This document shows, piece after piece, positions 34,313 to 43,752 of a stretch of DNA of 64,000 nucleotides (position 1 is the first letter of the stretch; each line of letters begins with the position of its first letter). The stretch spans positions 2,356,001 through 2,420,000 of the forward strand of contig OZ254079.1 in the NCBI GenBank assembly GCA_965267475.1. The letters run 5' to 3'. This stretch comes from JBCBKU01 sp965267475 (GTDB taxonomy: Bacteria > Pseudomonadota > Alphaproteobacteria > Rhodobacterales > Rhodobacteraceae). The notes beneath the pieces were generated by a model that was not told the DNA's origin, searched no databases, and was given only the letters and a program-made list of their open reading frames with translations. Position numbers and translations under genes: made by a program.

Positions 34313-35116
34313 TCACCCGCCCGAAAGTGTCACGACCGTCAACTCGGGTGGCTGACCGATGCGGATCGGCAGGTTCGAACACCCGATACCACCCGAAACC
34401 ACCAAATGGCGGCCCCGTTCGGCGAAATGGCCATATCTGAACCGCCGCCCCCCATGGGCCGGGACAACCGGCGCCAAGCCGAAAACCCGAACCTGACCGC
34501 CATGGGTGTGGCCCGACAGGGTGAGAAGGGTTTGATCCGGCACATGCGAAAAGATGTCGGGCTCATGCGCCAAAAGGATTGTCGGTCGGCCCCCGGTTTC
34601 GGCATGCGCCGCCGCCAGATTGTCCACCCCGTCCTCAGCGACAGACTTGTTCTTGACCAGGGCCTGTTGAGATCCGAGCCCTGCGAGGCAGAACGCGGCA
34701 CCTTCATGCGAAAGCTGCGTCGATGTGTTTTCCAGAACTCCGATCCCGGCCCGTCGAAAAGCCCTGTGCCAGGTGGTTTCGCCTCCAGCGCGCGCGACGG
34801 CTTCGGGATCGTCAAGCCAGTCGTGGTTGCCGAATACGGACCAGACACCCAACGGCGCCGACAGTTCAGCCAGAGCCGCCGCCAGCGCATCGGGTTCGGG
34901 CGGACGGCTGAATGGCAAATGGCCGGGGTAGTCCCCAAGCAGGGCGATCACGTCGCCATTAAGTGCCTGGGCCTGTGCGACAATGCGACGGACCCGGTCC
35001 ATCGGCATCCAGCGATCAGCGGCGTGAATATCCGACAGAATGACGATGCGGATCGGTGCGCCTTGCCATTTTGGATGTGTCAGCCGCCAATCGGCCACGT
35101 GTATCGGATCGCTCAC
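34313..35116 (-). CDS. Metallophosphoesterase (YaeI-like)
   Basis: Calcineurin-like phosphoesterase of 267 residues with all metal-binding blocks: ILSDIHA, LLGDYPGH, FGNHDW, LLAHEPD and LSGHTHGGQVR. The last motif and overall length fit the YaeI/UDP-diacylglucosamine-type or membrane-associated phosphoesterase group, but the substrate is not clear and no transmembrane helix is seen. The GTG at 35116 makes a GTGA overlap with the HAD gene stop, which is why it is preferred over an in-frame ATG further upstream inside the HAD gene. Confidence 0.87.
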   Translation of the reverse strand: MSDPIHVADWRLTHPKWQGAPIRIVILSDIHAADRWMPMDRVRRIVAQAQALNGDVIALLGDYPGHLPFSRPPEPDALAAALAELSAPLGVWSVFGNHDWLDDPEAVARAGGETTWHRAFRRAGIGVLENTSTQLSHEGAAFCLAGLGSQQALVKNKSVAEDGVDNLAAAHAETGGRPTILLAHEPDIFSHVPDQTLLTLSGHTHGGQVRVFGLAPVVPAHGGRRFRYGHFAERGRHLVVSGGIGCSNLPIRIGQPPELTVVTLSGG

Positions 35117-35727
35117 GGAAGCAGACCCAGGACGTTTGGCAATGCGCTTCGTGTCTCCGGCGTGAAGTGGAAAACGTTCCATCCCAGGTTGTCGGCTGCG
35201 GCGACGTTTGGGGCATGGTCATCGATGAAGAGACTGCGTTCGGGCGGCACATCGGCCCAGTCAGAAATGAGTTTGAAAAAGGCCGGATCCGGCTTGCCAA
35301 GCCCCATCCGGCCCGAGGCAAAGACCTTTTCGACAAGGGCGCCAAATCCCATTTCGGTTTCGATATAGGCGGCCCGGCGCGCCTCGTTATTTGTGCCGAT
35401 CACATGTCGCGCCGGCGTTGACGTCATCCATCCGATTACTTCGGCATCCGGATGCGCGTCCTTTTCGAACCAATAGTCCAGAAAGGCGTCTGCCCCGATG
35501 GCATAGCCCTTGTCGGACAGCCAAGTTGCCATCACGTCGCGCAGATCCAACTGCCCGCGAACAACATCGCGGATCCGACCCGATTTGAAGACGAATTCCA
35601 CAAAAGCGTTGTGATCGATGCCCAGGTCCTCCTCGACCTGGTCCGCCCAGACAAAGCGGCCATCAAGGATGTTCGCGTTCAGAACACCGTCGAAATCCCA
35701 GACAATCAGATCAAATGAGGCGGTCAT
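35113..35727 (-). CDS. HAD family hydrolase
   Basis: Haloacid dehalogenase-like phosphatase of 204 residues. Motif I is WDFDGVLNANI (the second Asp is replaced by the usual DxD within DFDG), motif II is the Thr/Asn in VIGTNNEARR, motif III is the lysine in GLGKPDPAFF, and motif IV is LFIDDHAPNV. The cap is alpha-helical (subfamily IA). It is coupled to the phosphoesterase gene by a four-base overlap, so the two may act on the same phosphorylated compound. The 282 bp upstream to the CbrC gene hold no gene I can support. Confidence 0.88.
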   Translation of the reverse strand: MTASFDLIVWDFDGVLNANILDGRFVWADQVEEDLGIDHNAFVEFVFKSGRIRDVVRGQLDLRDVMATWLSDKGYAIGADAFLDYWFEKDAHPDAEVIGWMTSTPARHVIGTNNEARRAAYIETEMGFGALVEKVFASGRMGLGKPDPAFFKLISDWADVPPERSLFIDDHAPNVAAADNLGWNVFHFTPETRSALPNVLGLLP

Positions 35728-36009
35728 GGAAATCCAGGCTTAGCAATCGGTGGAATCCGGCAAGAGGCGCAAGCGTAGCAAAATGATTTCTGATGTCAGC
35801 GTTTGATTGAAGACGACTCAGTCTTTCCTGTCAAAGTCTCGCGAAAATACAGATGCACGAGGCCCTTCGAGACAAAAAAATCTGAAGCAGGACCACCGAC
35901 GGCAATGCGGACGAAACGGACCTTGAATGCGAATGAACCAATGGCCGCTTTTAGGTGAAGGTCGTCTTGGCTAAGCTGGTGACAAACAATTCTAGTGAGC
36001 GAATTTTCA

Positions 36010-36543
36010 ATGGCCAGTGTTCTACCCGATTTCGAGTACTTTCCAGACCCGTTGCGAAACGGTTGTATAGTCGAAAAGCAAGGTCGCTGCCTTTGCTGTA
36101 AACAGATCCGATCATTCATGTATGTCGGTCCGATTTATTCAACCGATGTTATTGAAGGGGTCTGTCCTTGGTGTATCGCTGACGGCAAGGCTGCTTCGAA
36201 GTGGTCCGCGAGTTTCAACGACGTCTACCTGGCGCCTGATGACGTGCCAAAGAACGTCGTTCAGACAATCGATCAAAGGACACCCGGGTTTGAAACTTGG
36301 CAAGGAAACAAGTGGCTTTTTTCGACTGATGATGCACTGATTTTCGTTGGTGAGGTTGTTGGAAAAGAATTGCTAAACGAGAACGACTTGGCAAAGATCG
36401 AAGCCTGCCGTGACGCGCTCTCCGACTGGAACTTTCCTCAGGGTTTTGAATTGTCGAATGTGGTCATCGGTGGCCAACCTGCAATCTACCTATTCCAAGA
36501 CAAAGCCAGTGGAATCTACAAGGCCTACGCTGACATGACGTAA
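36010..36543 (+). CDS. CbrC family protein (UPF0167)
   Basis: A 177-residue protein matching the CbrC family: LPDFEYFPDPLRNGCIVEK at the N-terminus, the cysteine cluster CLCCKQ and later GVCPWCIADG, which probably binds zinc, and GFETWQGNKW. CbrC was first named from colicin E2 tolerance in E. coli; its molecular role is unknown. The ATG at 36010 is preferred over a GTG at 35995. Codon use and flanking DNA are more AT-rich than the neighbourhood, which suggests recent acquisition. Confidence 0.85.
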   Translation: MASVLPDFEYFPDPLRNGCIVEKQGRCLCCKQIRSFMYVGPIYSTDVIEGVCPWCIADGKAASKWSASFNDVYLAPDDVPKNVVQTIDQRTPGFETWQGNKWLFSTDDALIFVGEVVGKELLNENDLAKIEACRDALSDWNFPQGFELSNVVIGGQPAIYLFQDKASGIYKAYADMT

Positions 36544-36733
36544 CGCGCTGTTAAGCAGCGACGGCTAGCGGACATTCACGAACACCGCAGCATCGGTCAA
36601 CTTGGGCTCACAGCGGACATCAGACGCTGCTTGTCGGTCTCGCGACGCTCTGAAAAGCGCTCATGAGCGGCATTGCGGACAAACCTGTCGAAGAATTGTG
36701 ATATGCACGCCGCATTCATTCGGGAGGTGGTTC

Positions 36734-37081
36734 ATGGCACACGGGTTACTGCGGCGTTCCGATTGGGCCTCTGGGGAAGGCTGGAACGGGAAAATTGAAG
36801 GACAAGAGGTGCAGACAGGTGTCTCATTTCTCTTCAACGAGGTTCAGGAAGCGGGATTGGGACCGCCGCTCCACATGCACCCATATGATGAGGTGTACAT
36901 CGTGCGCCAAGGTCTGGCCCATGTGATCGTGGGAGAGGATGAATTGGAAGTCTCGGAAGGCGAGGTTCTCATCATCCCGGCCAACACCCCGCACAAGGTT
37001 CTGACTGCTGGCACCGGAACCACCGAGATTATCAGCGTTCACGTATCCGACAAGTTTCAAGCAGAGATGCTTGAGGGATGA
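36734..37081 (+). CDS. Cupin domain-containing protein
   Basis: A 115-residue single-domain cupin. Motif 1 is PPLHMHPYDEVYIVRQG with the metal-binding HxH(x4)E, and motif 2 is IIPANTPHKVL with the final histidine. Small cupins like this serve as dioxygenases, isomerases or sensors; none can be singled out. The ATG at 36734 follows a strong GGGAGGTGG Shine-Dalgarno sequence. The preceding 190 bp and the following 192 bp contain no recognisable gene. Confidence 0.85.
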   Translation: MAHGLLRRSDWASGEGWNGKIEGQEVQTGVSFLFNEVQEAGLGPPLHMHPYDEVYIVRQGLAHVIVGEDELEVSEGEVLIIPANTPHKVLTAGTGTTEIISVHVSDKFQAEMLEG

Positions 37082-37273
37082 GTCAAATAATGCGAGCGGA
37101 AACCTCGGGCGCTGGGCCGTCCTTCTTAGTTTCGGTGGCGGAAGTTCGACGAGCGGATGAGCGACGCCGCGCATGGAACCCAGCAAGGCCATACTGAAGT
37201 TTCTGGCGCAACAAGTTGGACCGGCAAGACACCGTTTTCAGAAAGCTCCCGTAGAGCTCCGGTACCATAGCGA

Positions 37274-37894
37274 TCAGAACTCTACCCCCGGTTGACCTTT
37301 GATGCCGGACCGGAAGGGATGCTTGATCAGCGTCATCTCGGTAACCAGATCGGCGATTTCGATCAACTCGTCCTTCGCGTTGCGCCCGGTCAGAACCACA
37401 TGCGTCATCGGTGGTTTCTCTTCGACCAGAAACGACACGACGTCGGCCACATCGAGATAGTCATATCGCAATGCGATATTGATCTCGTCCAGTAAGACCA
37501 TCTTGATCTCGGGATCCCGGATCAGCTCTTTCGCCTTTTCCCAGCCCTTGCCCGCCATCTCGATATCGCGGGCCTTGTCCTGGGTTTCCCATGTGAAGCC
37601 CTCACCCATGGCATGGAACTGGCAAAGATCGCCGAAGCTGCCTTCGATCAGCCGTCGTTCGCCTGTGTCCCAAGCACCCTTGATGAACTGCACGACGGCT
37701 GATGGCATCTCATGCGCGATGCAACGGAGAATCATGCCGAACCCGGACGAGGATTTCCCCTTCCCGGGCCCGGTATGGACAATGATCAGGCCCTTTTCGC
37801 CCTCCTTCGTGGCCATCATCCGATCACGGGCGGCCTTTTTCTTCGCCATCTTGGTGGCGTGACGGTCGGCATCGGCGTCGGTTGTCTCTGCCAT
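37274..37894 (-). CDS. cobO: Corrinoid adenosyltransferase
   Basis: CobO/BtuR-type ATP:co(I)rrinoid adenosyltransferase, 206 residues. The P-loop is VHTGPGKGKSSSGFG, followed by VVQFIKGAWDTGER, LLDEINIALRYDYL and VVLTGRNAKDELIE. It is a single minus-strand gene diverging from the riboswitch-controlled cob operon; its promoter must lie in the roughly 50 bp before the riboswitch or overlap it on the opposite strand. Confidence 0.96.
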   Translation of the reverse strand: MAETTDADADRHATKMAKKKAARDRMMATKEGEKGLIIVHTGPGKGKSSSGFGMILRCIAHEMPSAVVQFIKGAWDTGERRLIEGSFGDLCQFHAMGEGFTWETQDKARDIEMAGKGWEKAKELIRDPEIKMVLLDEINIALRYDYLDVADVVSFLVEEKPPMTHVVLTGRNAKDELIEIADLVTEMTLIKHPFRSGIKGQPGVEF

Positions 37895-37940
37895 CTGGTC
37901 GGTTCCCTGATTGACAATCTACCAGCGCTCGCCCCAGAAG

Positions 37941-38135
37941 TGACGACGCTGGTTCCTGTCTTAGGACAGGCGAAGAGGGAATGCGACAGGGCGTTTGACA
38001 CGCCCCAAGCGCAGCCGCCCCCGCGACCGTGACCGGAGAGGTCCGCCAAAGCCACTGGGATAGCCCTGGGAAGGCGGCGGGCCATGGGCGAAAGCCCATC
38101 TTCGCAAGCCGGGAGACCTGCCAGCCGAACGCGAT
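37941..38135 (+). ncRNA. Cobalamin riboswitch 1
   Basis: The leader of the DUF1636-cobW-cobN operon contains the cobalamin aptamer landmarks in order: GGTTCC (about 37951), AAGAGGGAA (about 37973), GCCCCCGCGACCGT, AAAGCCACTGG (about 38048), GGGAAGGC, and the B12 box AGCCGGGAGACCTGCC (38107-38122). A GC-rich hairpin region follows before the Shine-Dalgarno sequence at about 38216, probably the expression platform. High adenosylcobalamin should therefore repress the downstream operon. The 5' and 3' limits are approximate. Confidence 0.93.
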
Positions 38136-38227
38136 ACGGGCGGCCGGGGTGTGCCGTGACCGGGTCTTGCGGGTCAGATCCCGCGGCTGGTCCATCCCCC
38201 GAACCGTCCCAAAGAAGGGAGCGGCCG

Positions 38228-38587
38228 ATGGCCAAGCCGGTACTGACAGTCTGCACCACCTGCCGGGCGGGATTGCCTGTGGAAGACGGCGAGAAGCGCC
38301 CTGGCGAAAAGATGCTCGATGCGCTTTTGGCTGAAGGGTCGGACGCGGTGGATATCCGTGCCGTCGAATGCCTGTCGGTCTGCGGCGAGGGCGTGACTGC
38401 CGCCCTGACCGGGCCTGGGCGCTGGTCCTACGTCTATGGCCGCCTTACGGAAGATCAGGTGCCTGACATTCTGGACGGCGCCGCGCGCTATGCGGCGAGC
38501 GAAGACGGGATCGTTCCCTGGCGCGAGCGGCCCGAGGTTTTCCGCAAACAATCCGTGGCCCGCATTCCCCCGATGGAGCAGACATGA
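38228..38587 (+). CDS. DUF1636 family predicted metal-binding protein
   Basis: A 119-residue protein with LTVCTTCRAGLP (CxxC) and VECLSVCGEGVTAAL (CxxxC), the cysteine pattern of DUF1636, which resembles a thioredoxin-like [2Fe-2S] ferredoxin domain. It is the first gene after riboswitch 1 and overlaps cobW by ATGA, so a role in cobalt handling or as a redox partner in corrin synthesis is likely by context. A longer frame upstream runs into the riboswitch and is rejected; GGGAG lies eight bases before the chosen ATG. Confidence 0.88.
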   Translation: MAKPVLTVCTTCRAGLPVEDGEKRPGEKMLDALLAEGSDAVDIRAVECLSVCGEGVTAALTGPGRWSYVYGRLTEDQVPDILDGAARYAASEDGIVPWRERPEVFRKQSVARIPPMEQT

Positions 38588-39618
38588 CCGATCTTTCGAA
38601 AATCCCTGTCACCGTAATCACCGGCTTTCTGGGGTCCGGCAAGACGACCCTGATCCGGCATCTGCTTGAGAACAACCAGGGCAAGCGTCTGGGTGTCCTG
38701 GTCAATGAATTCGGCACGGTCGGTGTCGACGGTGATGTGTTGAAATCCTGCGCAGATGAAAACTGCCCGGCGGAAAACATCGTCGAACTGGCCAATGGCT
38801 GTATCTGCTGCACCGTGGCGGATGATTTCATCCCGACGATCGAAGCCCTGATGGCGCTGCCAGAAGCGCCCGAGCATATCCTGATCGAGACCTCCGGCCT
38901 GGCCTTGCCGAAACCGCTTTTGAAAGCCTTCGACTGGCCCGCGATCCGGTCCCGGATCACCGTGGACGGGGTGATTGCACTCGCTGACGCCGAAGCGGTG
39001 GCCGCTGGTCGCTTTGCGCCGGATGTGGATGCGGTGGAAGCGCAACGGTTGGGGGATGAAAGCCTCGACCACGAAACGCCCTTGTCGGAAGTGTTCGAAG
39101 ATCAGATCGCCTGCGCCGATATCGTGTTGATGTCCAAAGCCGATCTGGTGGATGAGGCCACGCTGGGGACGGCAAGAACGACGATCGAGGCCGAAGTTCC
39201 CCGCCCCCTGCCGATCCTCCCAATGGAGGAAGGTCGGATCGATCCGCGCGTGATTCTGGGGCTTGAAGCAGCGGCGGAAGATGACCTCGACGCGCGTCCC
39301 TCGCACCATGACGGCGCCGACGATCATGAACATGAGGATTTTGATTCGGTCGTGATCGAGCTGCCAGAGATCGACGACCCGGACGCGTTGCAAGCTCGGA
39401 TCGTCGATATGGCGCGAGAACAGAGCATTCTTCGGGTAAAGGGCTATATTGCCGTATCGGGCAAGCCGATGCGGATGTTGATCCAGGCGGTGGGCGAACG
39501 GCTTCGGGCGCAATACGACCGCCCTTGGGGGTCTGAACCGCGCCGGTCCGCGCTTGTCGTCATCGCCGAACATGACGACATCGACCCTGTTGCGATCCGA
39601 AGGGCGCTCGCCGCGTGA
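38584..39618 (+). CDS. cobW: CobW family GTPase (cobalt chaperone)
   Basis: G3E-type GTPase of 344 residues thought to load cobalt for CobNST. Walker A is GFLGSGKTTLIRHLL near residues 14-28, the metal-binding CxCC is in NGCICCTVAD, and the C-terminal CobW_C domain begins after a His/Asp/Glu-rich linker (HHDGADDHEHED, near 240-251) that could bind metal. It is in an operon with DUF1636 upstream and cobN ten bases downstream. Confidence 0.96.
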   Translation: MTDLSKIPVTVITGFLGSGKTTLIRHLLENNQGKRLGVLVNEFGTVGVDGDVLKSCADENCPAENIVELANGCICCTVADDFIPTIEALMALPEAPEHILIETSGLALPKPLLKAFDWPAIRSRITVDGVIALADAEAVAAGRFAPDVDAVEAQRLGDESLDHETPLSEVFEDQIACADIVLMSKADLVDEATLGTARTTIEAEVPRPLPILPMEEGRIDPRVILGLEAAAEDDLDARPSHHDGADDHEHEDFDSVVIELPEIDDPDALQARIVDMAREQSILRVKGYIAVSGKPMRMLIQAVGERLRAQYDRPWGSEPRRSALVVIAEHDDIDPVAIRRALAA

Positions 39619-39628
39619 GGATCACCTG

Positions 39629-42600
39629 ATGCATATCGTCTTCCGCGAAAGCCACGGGCTTGAGGATCAGGACACGCCGTTTGATCTGGGGCAAACGCCC
39701 GCCGATCTTCTGGCGCTGTCCTTTTCCGACAGCGACCTCGGAGCGTTCGAGGCGGGCTGGCATCGGGCCAAGGGGGATCTGCCGACCTTGCGGTTGGCGA
39801 ACTTGGTTGCGCTAAAACACCCCCTGTCGGTCGACACCTGGATCGAACAGACGGCCCATGCGGCCAAGGGGATCCTGGTGCGCCTGATAGGCGGAGAAAA
39901 TTACTGGGCCTATGGTCTGGCCTCACTACAGGATCTGGCACGGCGGAACGATATCGCCCTGGCGGTTCTGCCAGCGGATGGGCGCGAAGATCCGGCGCTT
40001 GATGCGGCCTCTACCCTGCCCGTCTCAACGCTCCGCCGTCTTACGCATCTTTGCGATCAAGGTGGGGCGGTCGCGGCACAGGCGGCACTCGCCCAACTGG
40101 CGCTGGCCGCCGGGCTTTATGCCAAGCCCGTTGTCGGGTCGAAGACCGTTCCCGATTGGGGCTGGTACAAGGACGGGGCGGTTGTTGCAGCGCCAGAGAC
40201 CGACCAAGCACTAGCCGTTGTAACCTTTTACCGAAGCTATTTGACGGCTGCGGATACAGGACCAGTGGACGCTTTAATCGAAGCTTTGGAAAAACGCGGT
40301 TTCGCGGCCTGCGGGCTTTTTGCATCTTCGTTGAAGACCCCAGCCGCCGCCGATTGGGTGCATGATGCCCTCACGGGCGCCGCCCCCGCCGCCATCGTCA
40401 ATGCGACAGCGTTTTCCGCCCAAGGTGCGGACGGAACATCGCCTTTGGACGCGCCGGGCTGTCCGGTCTTTCAGGTCGGTCTTTCGACCAATCGCCGCAA
40501 AGAGTGGGAAGAAGCCGAACGCGGCTTGGCCCCGTCCGATCTGGCCATGCATGTGGTTCTGCCGGAAGTAGACGGGCGCATCTTCACCGGCGTCGCAAGT
40601 TTCAAGGCACCGGGCAGGAAAGACCCAGATCTGGAATTCGCCCGCTTTGCGCACCGTGCGGCAATGGATCGCATTGAGCTAGTGGCCGACAAGGTCGCGG
40701 CCTGGCATCGGCTTGCCCTAACCCAACCGAAAGACCAGCTCGCCGCCGTGATCCTTTCGACTTATCCGGGTCGCGACTGGAACCTCGCCCATGCCGTGGG
40801 CCTCGATGCTTTGGCATCTTTGGCTCCTATCCTGGACGTGCTTGGCGCCGAACCCGTCGGGGATCCGGGCGCGCGGCTGACAACAGAGACCCTGTCATGG
40901 CCAGTTGCAGAATACCGGGCGGCATTGGCCCGCATCCCCGAAGATCTTCAGGCAGATTTGCATGAAGCTTGGGGCGATCCGGCAGAAGATCCGATGGTCG
41001 GGGACGGTGCATTTCACTTTCCGGCGCTTCGGTCCGAAAACACCCTTATTGCCCTTCAACCGGAACGGGGAGAAATCGCCAGCCGCGCCGATGATTACCA
41101 CGATCTGGCCCGCACCCCGCGCCATGGTTACGTCGCCTTCTATCTCTGGCTCCGCGCGCAAGATGTTGATTCCATTTGCCATATCGGCGCCCATGGCACC
41201 GTCGAATGGCTGCCCGGGAAGGCCGTGGCCCTGTCCGAGAGCTGTTGGCCCGAGGTTCTGTTAGGCGCAACGCCCGTGATCTACCCGTTCATCGTCAACG
41301 ACCCCGGCGAGGCCGCGCAGGCCAAACGTCGGATCTCGGCAGTAACCTTGGGCCATGTGCCGCCACCCTTGGCTGACGCGAAGACCCCGGACCGCCTGAC
41401 CCATCTTGAAGCGCTTTTGGATGAATACGGGACGGCAGATGGCATGGACCCTCGCCGCAGGGACCGGTTGATCGGCGCGATCCGGGACGAAGCGCGCGCT
41501 GCTGGCGTCGAGGAAGATCTGGGTCTGGATCCCGGCGCGTCCGCCGCCGAGGCGATCCCCCGCATCGACCGTTTCGTCTGCGATCTGAAAGAAAGCCGGT
41601 ACGGCGACGGCTTGCATATCTTTGGCACGGGCGCGCACGGGCAAGCGGAACGCGACGGGCTGAAGGCGGCGCTTACCGGGCGCCGGGTGCCCCCGGGTCC
41701 ATCGGGGTCGCCGCATCGCGGGCGGTCCGATGTCCTGCCCACCGGGCGCAATCTGTTCACAACCGATCCGCGCAGCGTTCCGTCGCGCAACGCCCATGCC
41801 GAAGGTGTGAAACTGGCAGAAGAACTGATCCGTCGCAATTTGCAGGATCAGGGGGACTATCCGAAATCCGTGGTCGTTGATCTTTGGGGTTCGGCGACCA
41901 TGCGAACCGCGGGCGAGGAATTCGCCATGGCGCTGCATCTGGCCGGTTGCGCGCCCAAATGGGACGAAAATTCTGAACGTGTATCGGGCTTTGAAATCCT
42001 GCCGCTTGCCCTGCTCGACCGGCCCCGGATCGATGTGACTTTGCGTGTCTCGGGGCTATTCCGTGACGTTTTCCCGGGTCTTGCGGGGCTGTTCGAAAGC
42101 GCTGCCAGTGCCCTTGCCGGGCGAGACGAAGACGTCGGATTGAACCCTTACCAGAACCGCTCCCCTCGGGTGTTCGGCCCGAAACCCGGGCTGTACGGGC
42201 TAGCAATGGGCCATCACCTGGATGACTATACCGACACGGCCCGCCAAGCGGCGGGCGAGGCCTGGCTTGCAGGGTCTGCCTGGGCCCAAACTGCGCACGG
42301 CGCCAGCCATGCCCCGGACGCCCTGGCCGACCGTGTCCGCGCCGCCGACACCTTCGTCCATGTGCAGGACTTGCCCGAGACCGATCTGTTGCTGGCGTCC
42401 GATTATGCCGCCCATGAAGCCGGATTTGCCGCTGCCCGCGCCGCGCTTGGCGCGGATCAACCAGCCCTCTACCACCTGGACGCCACGCGCGTCGGCGATC
42501 CCCGCGCGCGGACACTGACCGAGGAAATCGCCCGCGTGGTTCGAGCCCGCGCCGCCAATCCGCGTTGGGCCGACGGGATGATGCGGCATGGATTCCGGGG

Positions 42601-42850
42601 CGCCGCCGAGATCGCGGCGACGCTGGACCATATGGCCGCTTTCGCGCATCTCGCTGCCGCCGTGCCGTCGCATCTGTTCGATCTTTTTCACGAAGCGACG
42701 CTTGGCCGGGACGATTTGGTGGCCTTTTTGGAGGATGCCAATCCCGGCGCGCTGGCGGCACTTCAGGCCCGGTTTGATGCGCTGGCCGAAGCCGGTCTGT
42801 GGCAAACGCGCCGAAATTCGATCGCTATGACCCTGGGGGCGGCAGAATGA
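39629..42850 (+). CDS. cobN: Aerobic cobaltochelatase subunit CobN
   Basis: Large subunit of the ATP-dependent CobNST chelatase that inserts cobalt into hydrogenobyrinic acid a,c-diamide. The 1073-residue protein shows CobN/magnesium chelatase H features such as IGAHGTVEWLPGKAVALSESCWPE, YPFIVNDPGEAAQAKRR, VDLWGSATMRTAGEEFAMAL and LASDYAAHEAGFAAARA. The ATG at 39629 follows GAGGA; an upstream in-frame start lies inside cobW. CobS and CobT subunits are not in this window. The stop overlaps cobG by ATGA. Confidence 0.97.
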   Translation: MHIVFRESHGLEDQDTPFDLGQTPADLLALSFSDSDLGAFEAGWHRAKGDLPTLRLANLVALKHPLSVDTWIEQTAHAAKGILVRLIGGENYWAYGLASLQDLARRNDIALAVLPADGREDPALDAASTLPVSTLRRLTHLCDQGGAVAAQAALAQLALAAGLYAKPVVGSKTVPDWGWYKDGAVVAAPETDQALAVVTFYRSYLTAADTGPVDALIEALEKRGFAACGLFASSLKTPAAADWVHDALTGAAPAAIVNATAFSAQGADGTSPLDAPGCPVFQVGLSTNRRKEWEEAERGLAPSDLAMHVVLPEVDGRIFTGVASFKAPGRKDPDLEFARFAHRAAMDRIELVADKVAAWHRLALTQPKDQLAAVILSTYPGRDWNLAHAVGLDALASLAPILDVLGAEPVGDPGARLTTETLSWPVAEYRAALARIPEDLQADLHEAWGDPAEDPMVGDGAFHFPALRSENTLIALQPERGEIASRADDYHDLARTPRHGYVAFYLWLRAQDVDSICHIGAHGTVEWLPGKAVALSESCWPEVLLGATPVIYPFIVNDPGEAAQAKRRISAVTLGHVPPPLADAKTPDRLTHLEALLDEYGTADGMDPRRRDRLIGAIRDEARAAGVEEDLGLDPGASAAEAIPRIDRFVCDLKESRYGDGLHIFGTGAHGQAERDGLKAALTGRRVPPGPSGSPHRGRSDVLPTGRNLFTTDPRSVPSRNAHAEGVKLAEELIRRNLQDQGDYPKSVVVDLWGSATMRTAGEEFAMALHLAGCAPKWDENSERVSGFEILPLALLDRPRIDVTLRVSGLFRDVFPGLAGLFESAASALAGRDEDVGLNPYQNRSPRVFGPKPGLYGLAMGHHLDDYTDTARQAAGEAWLAGSAWAQTAHGASHAPDALADRVRAADTFVHVQDLPETDLLLASDYAAHEAGFAAARAALGADQPALYHLDATRVGDPRARTLTEEIARVVRARAANPRWADGMMRHGFRGAAEIAATLDHMAAFAHLAAAVPSHLFDLFHEATLGRDDLVAFLEDANPGALAALQARFDALAEAGLWQTRRNSIAMTLGAAE

Positions 42851-43752
42851 CCGCGCCGAAAGGATGGTGCCCAGGCGCCCACCGCCCCATGGCGGCCAGA
42901 GATGGGTTGATTTTTCGCATCAAGCCACCGCTCGCGCGGCTTTCACCGAACCAAATGGCTGGTTTGGCCGACATCTCAAACTGCTTTGCAACAGGCGACG
43001 CGTTTCTCACGTCTCGCGCCAATCTCCAGCTTCGGGGCGTCAAAAAAAGTGATCACCCAACGGTTCTGGCCGCTTTGGACAGCGTTGGCTTGGTCGATCC
43101 GACACCGAAGGCAGAGGCGCGCCGGAACATCGTCATTGCGCCTGACTGGTCTGATGGTGACCTCACGCACAGGATTGCGCAGGCTTTGTCGGCAAATTGG
43201 ATCGCGGCCGACATCGCCGTGCCGGCCAAGTTCGGTCTGGCCGTGGATACCGGTGCAGCACCCCTTATGGCCCAAACGTCCGCCGACATCCGGATTGAAC
43301 GTGACGAAACCGGTCTGATTGTGCGCCCAGACGGCTGGCCCTACGGAACCCGCGTGAAAGAAAGCGACGTCTCTCGCGCCGTCCTGGAACTGGCAAACTG
43401 GTTCGTGACCTCTGGCGGAATGACCGATGGGCGGGGCCGAATGTCGGACCACGTTAGGCGGGTGAGCCCGCCCCAGGCCTGCGACGTCCCCGCAGCTCAA
43501 CCCGGTCAAGCACCCCGTCCCGGCACACTCGGGCCTGGATGGCTAGTGGCAGCACCTGAAGGGCGGCTTACCGCCGGGAACCTTACAGCAATGGCCGGGC
43601 TTGGCCCGATCAGGCTGACACCTTGGCGCGCGGTTCTGATCGAGGGGCTTCGGTCGGAGCCGCACTTGCCGGGTCTGATCACGCGGGCGGATGACCCGCG
43701 ACTGGCCGCTGTGGCACGCATGGACCTTGTGCTCGATGGAGCGAACACCTGA
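42847..43752 (+). CDS. cobG: Precorrin-3B synthase-like protein, lacking the C-terminal cysteine region
   Basis: CobG is the oxygen-dependent precorrin-3B synthase of the aerobic pathway, a sulfite-reductase-like Fe-S protein. The N-terminal two thirds look normal: KGWCPGAHRPMAARDGLIF, FLTSRANLQLRGV, EARRNIVIAPDW and PAKFGLAVDTG. The protein ends at 301 residues just after LITRADDPRLAAVA, where family members of about 380-460 residues continue into CxGxxxC and GCxKGCAHP motifs that hold the [4Fe-4S] cluster. Only three scattered cysteines remain, so activity is doubtful. The stop shares TGATG with cobH. Confidence 0.85.
   Translation: MTAPKGWCPGAHRPMAARDGLIFRIKPPLARLSPNQMAGLADISNCFATGDAFLTSRANLQLRGVKKSDHPTVLAALDSVGLVDPTPKAEARRNIVIAPDWSDGDLTHRIAQALSANWIAADIAVPAKFGLAVDTGAAPLMAQTSADIRIERDETGLIVRPDGWPYGTRVKESDVSRAVLELANWFVTSGGMTDGRGRMSDHVRRVSPPQACDVPAAQPGQAPRPGTLGPGWLVAAPEGRLTAGNLTAMAGLGPIRLTPWRAVLIEGLRSEPHLPGLITRADDPRLAAVARMDLVLDGANT

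Noticed and set aside
35796..36119. Minus-strand frame between the HAD gene and CbrC
   Set aside because: It overlaps the start of the well-supported CbrC gene and has no recognisable motif or ribosome binding site.
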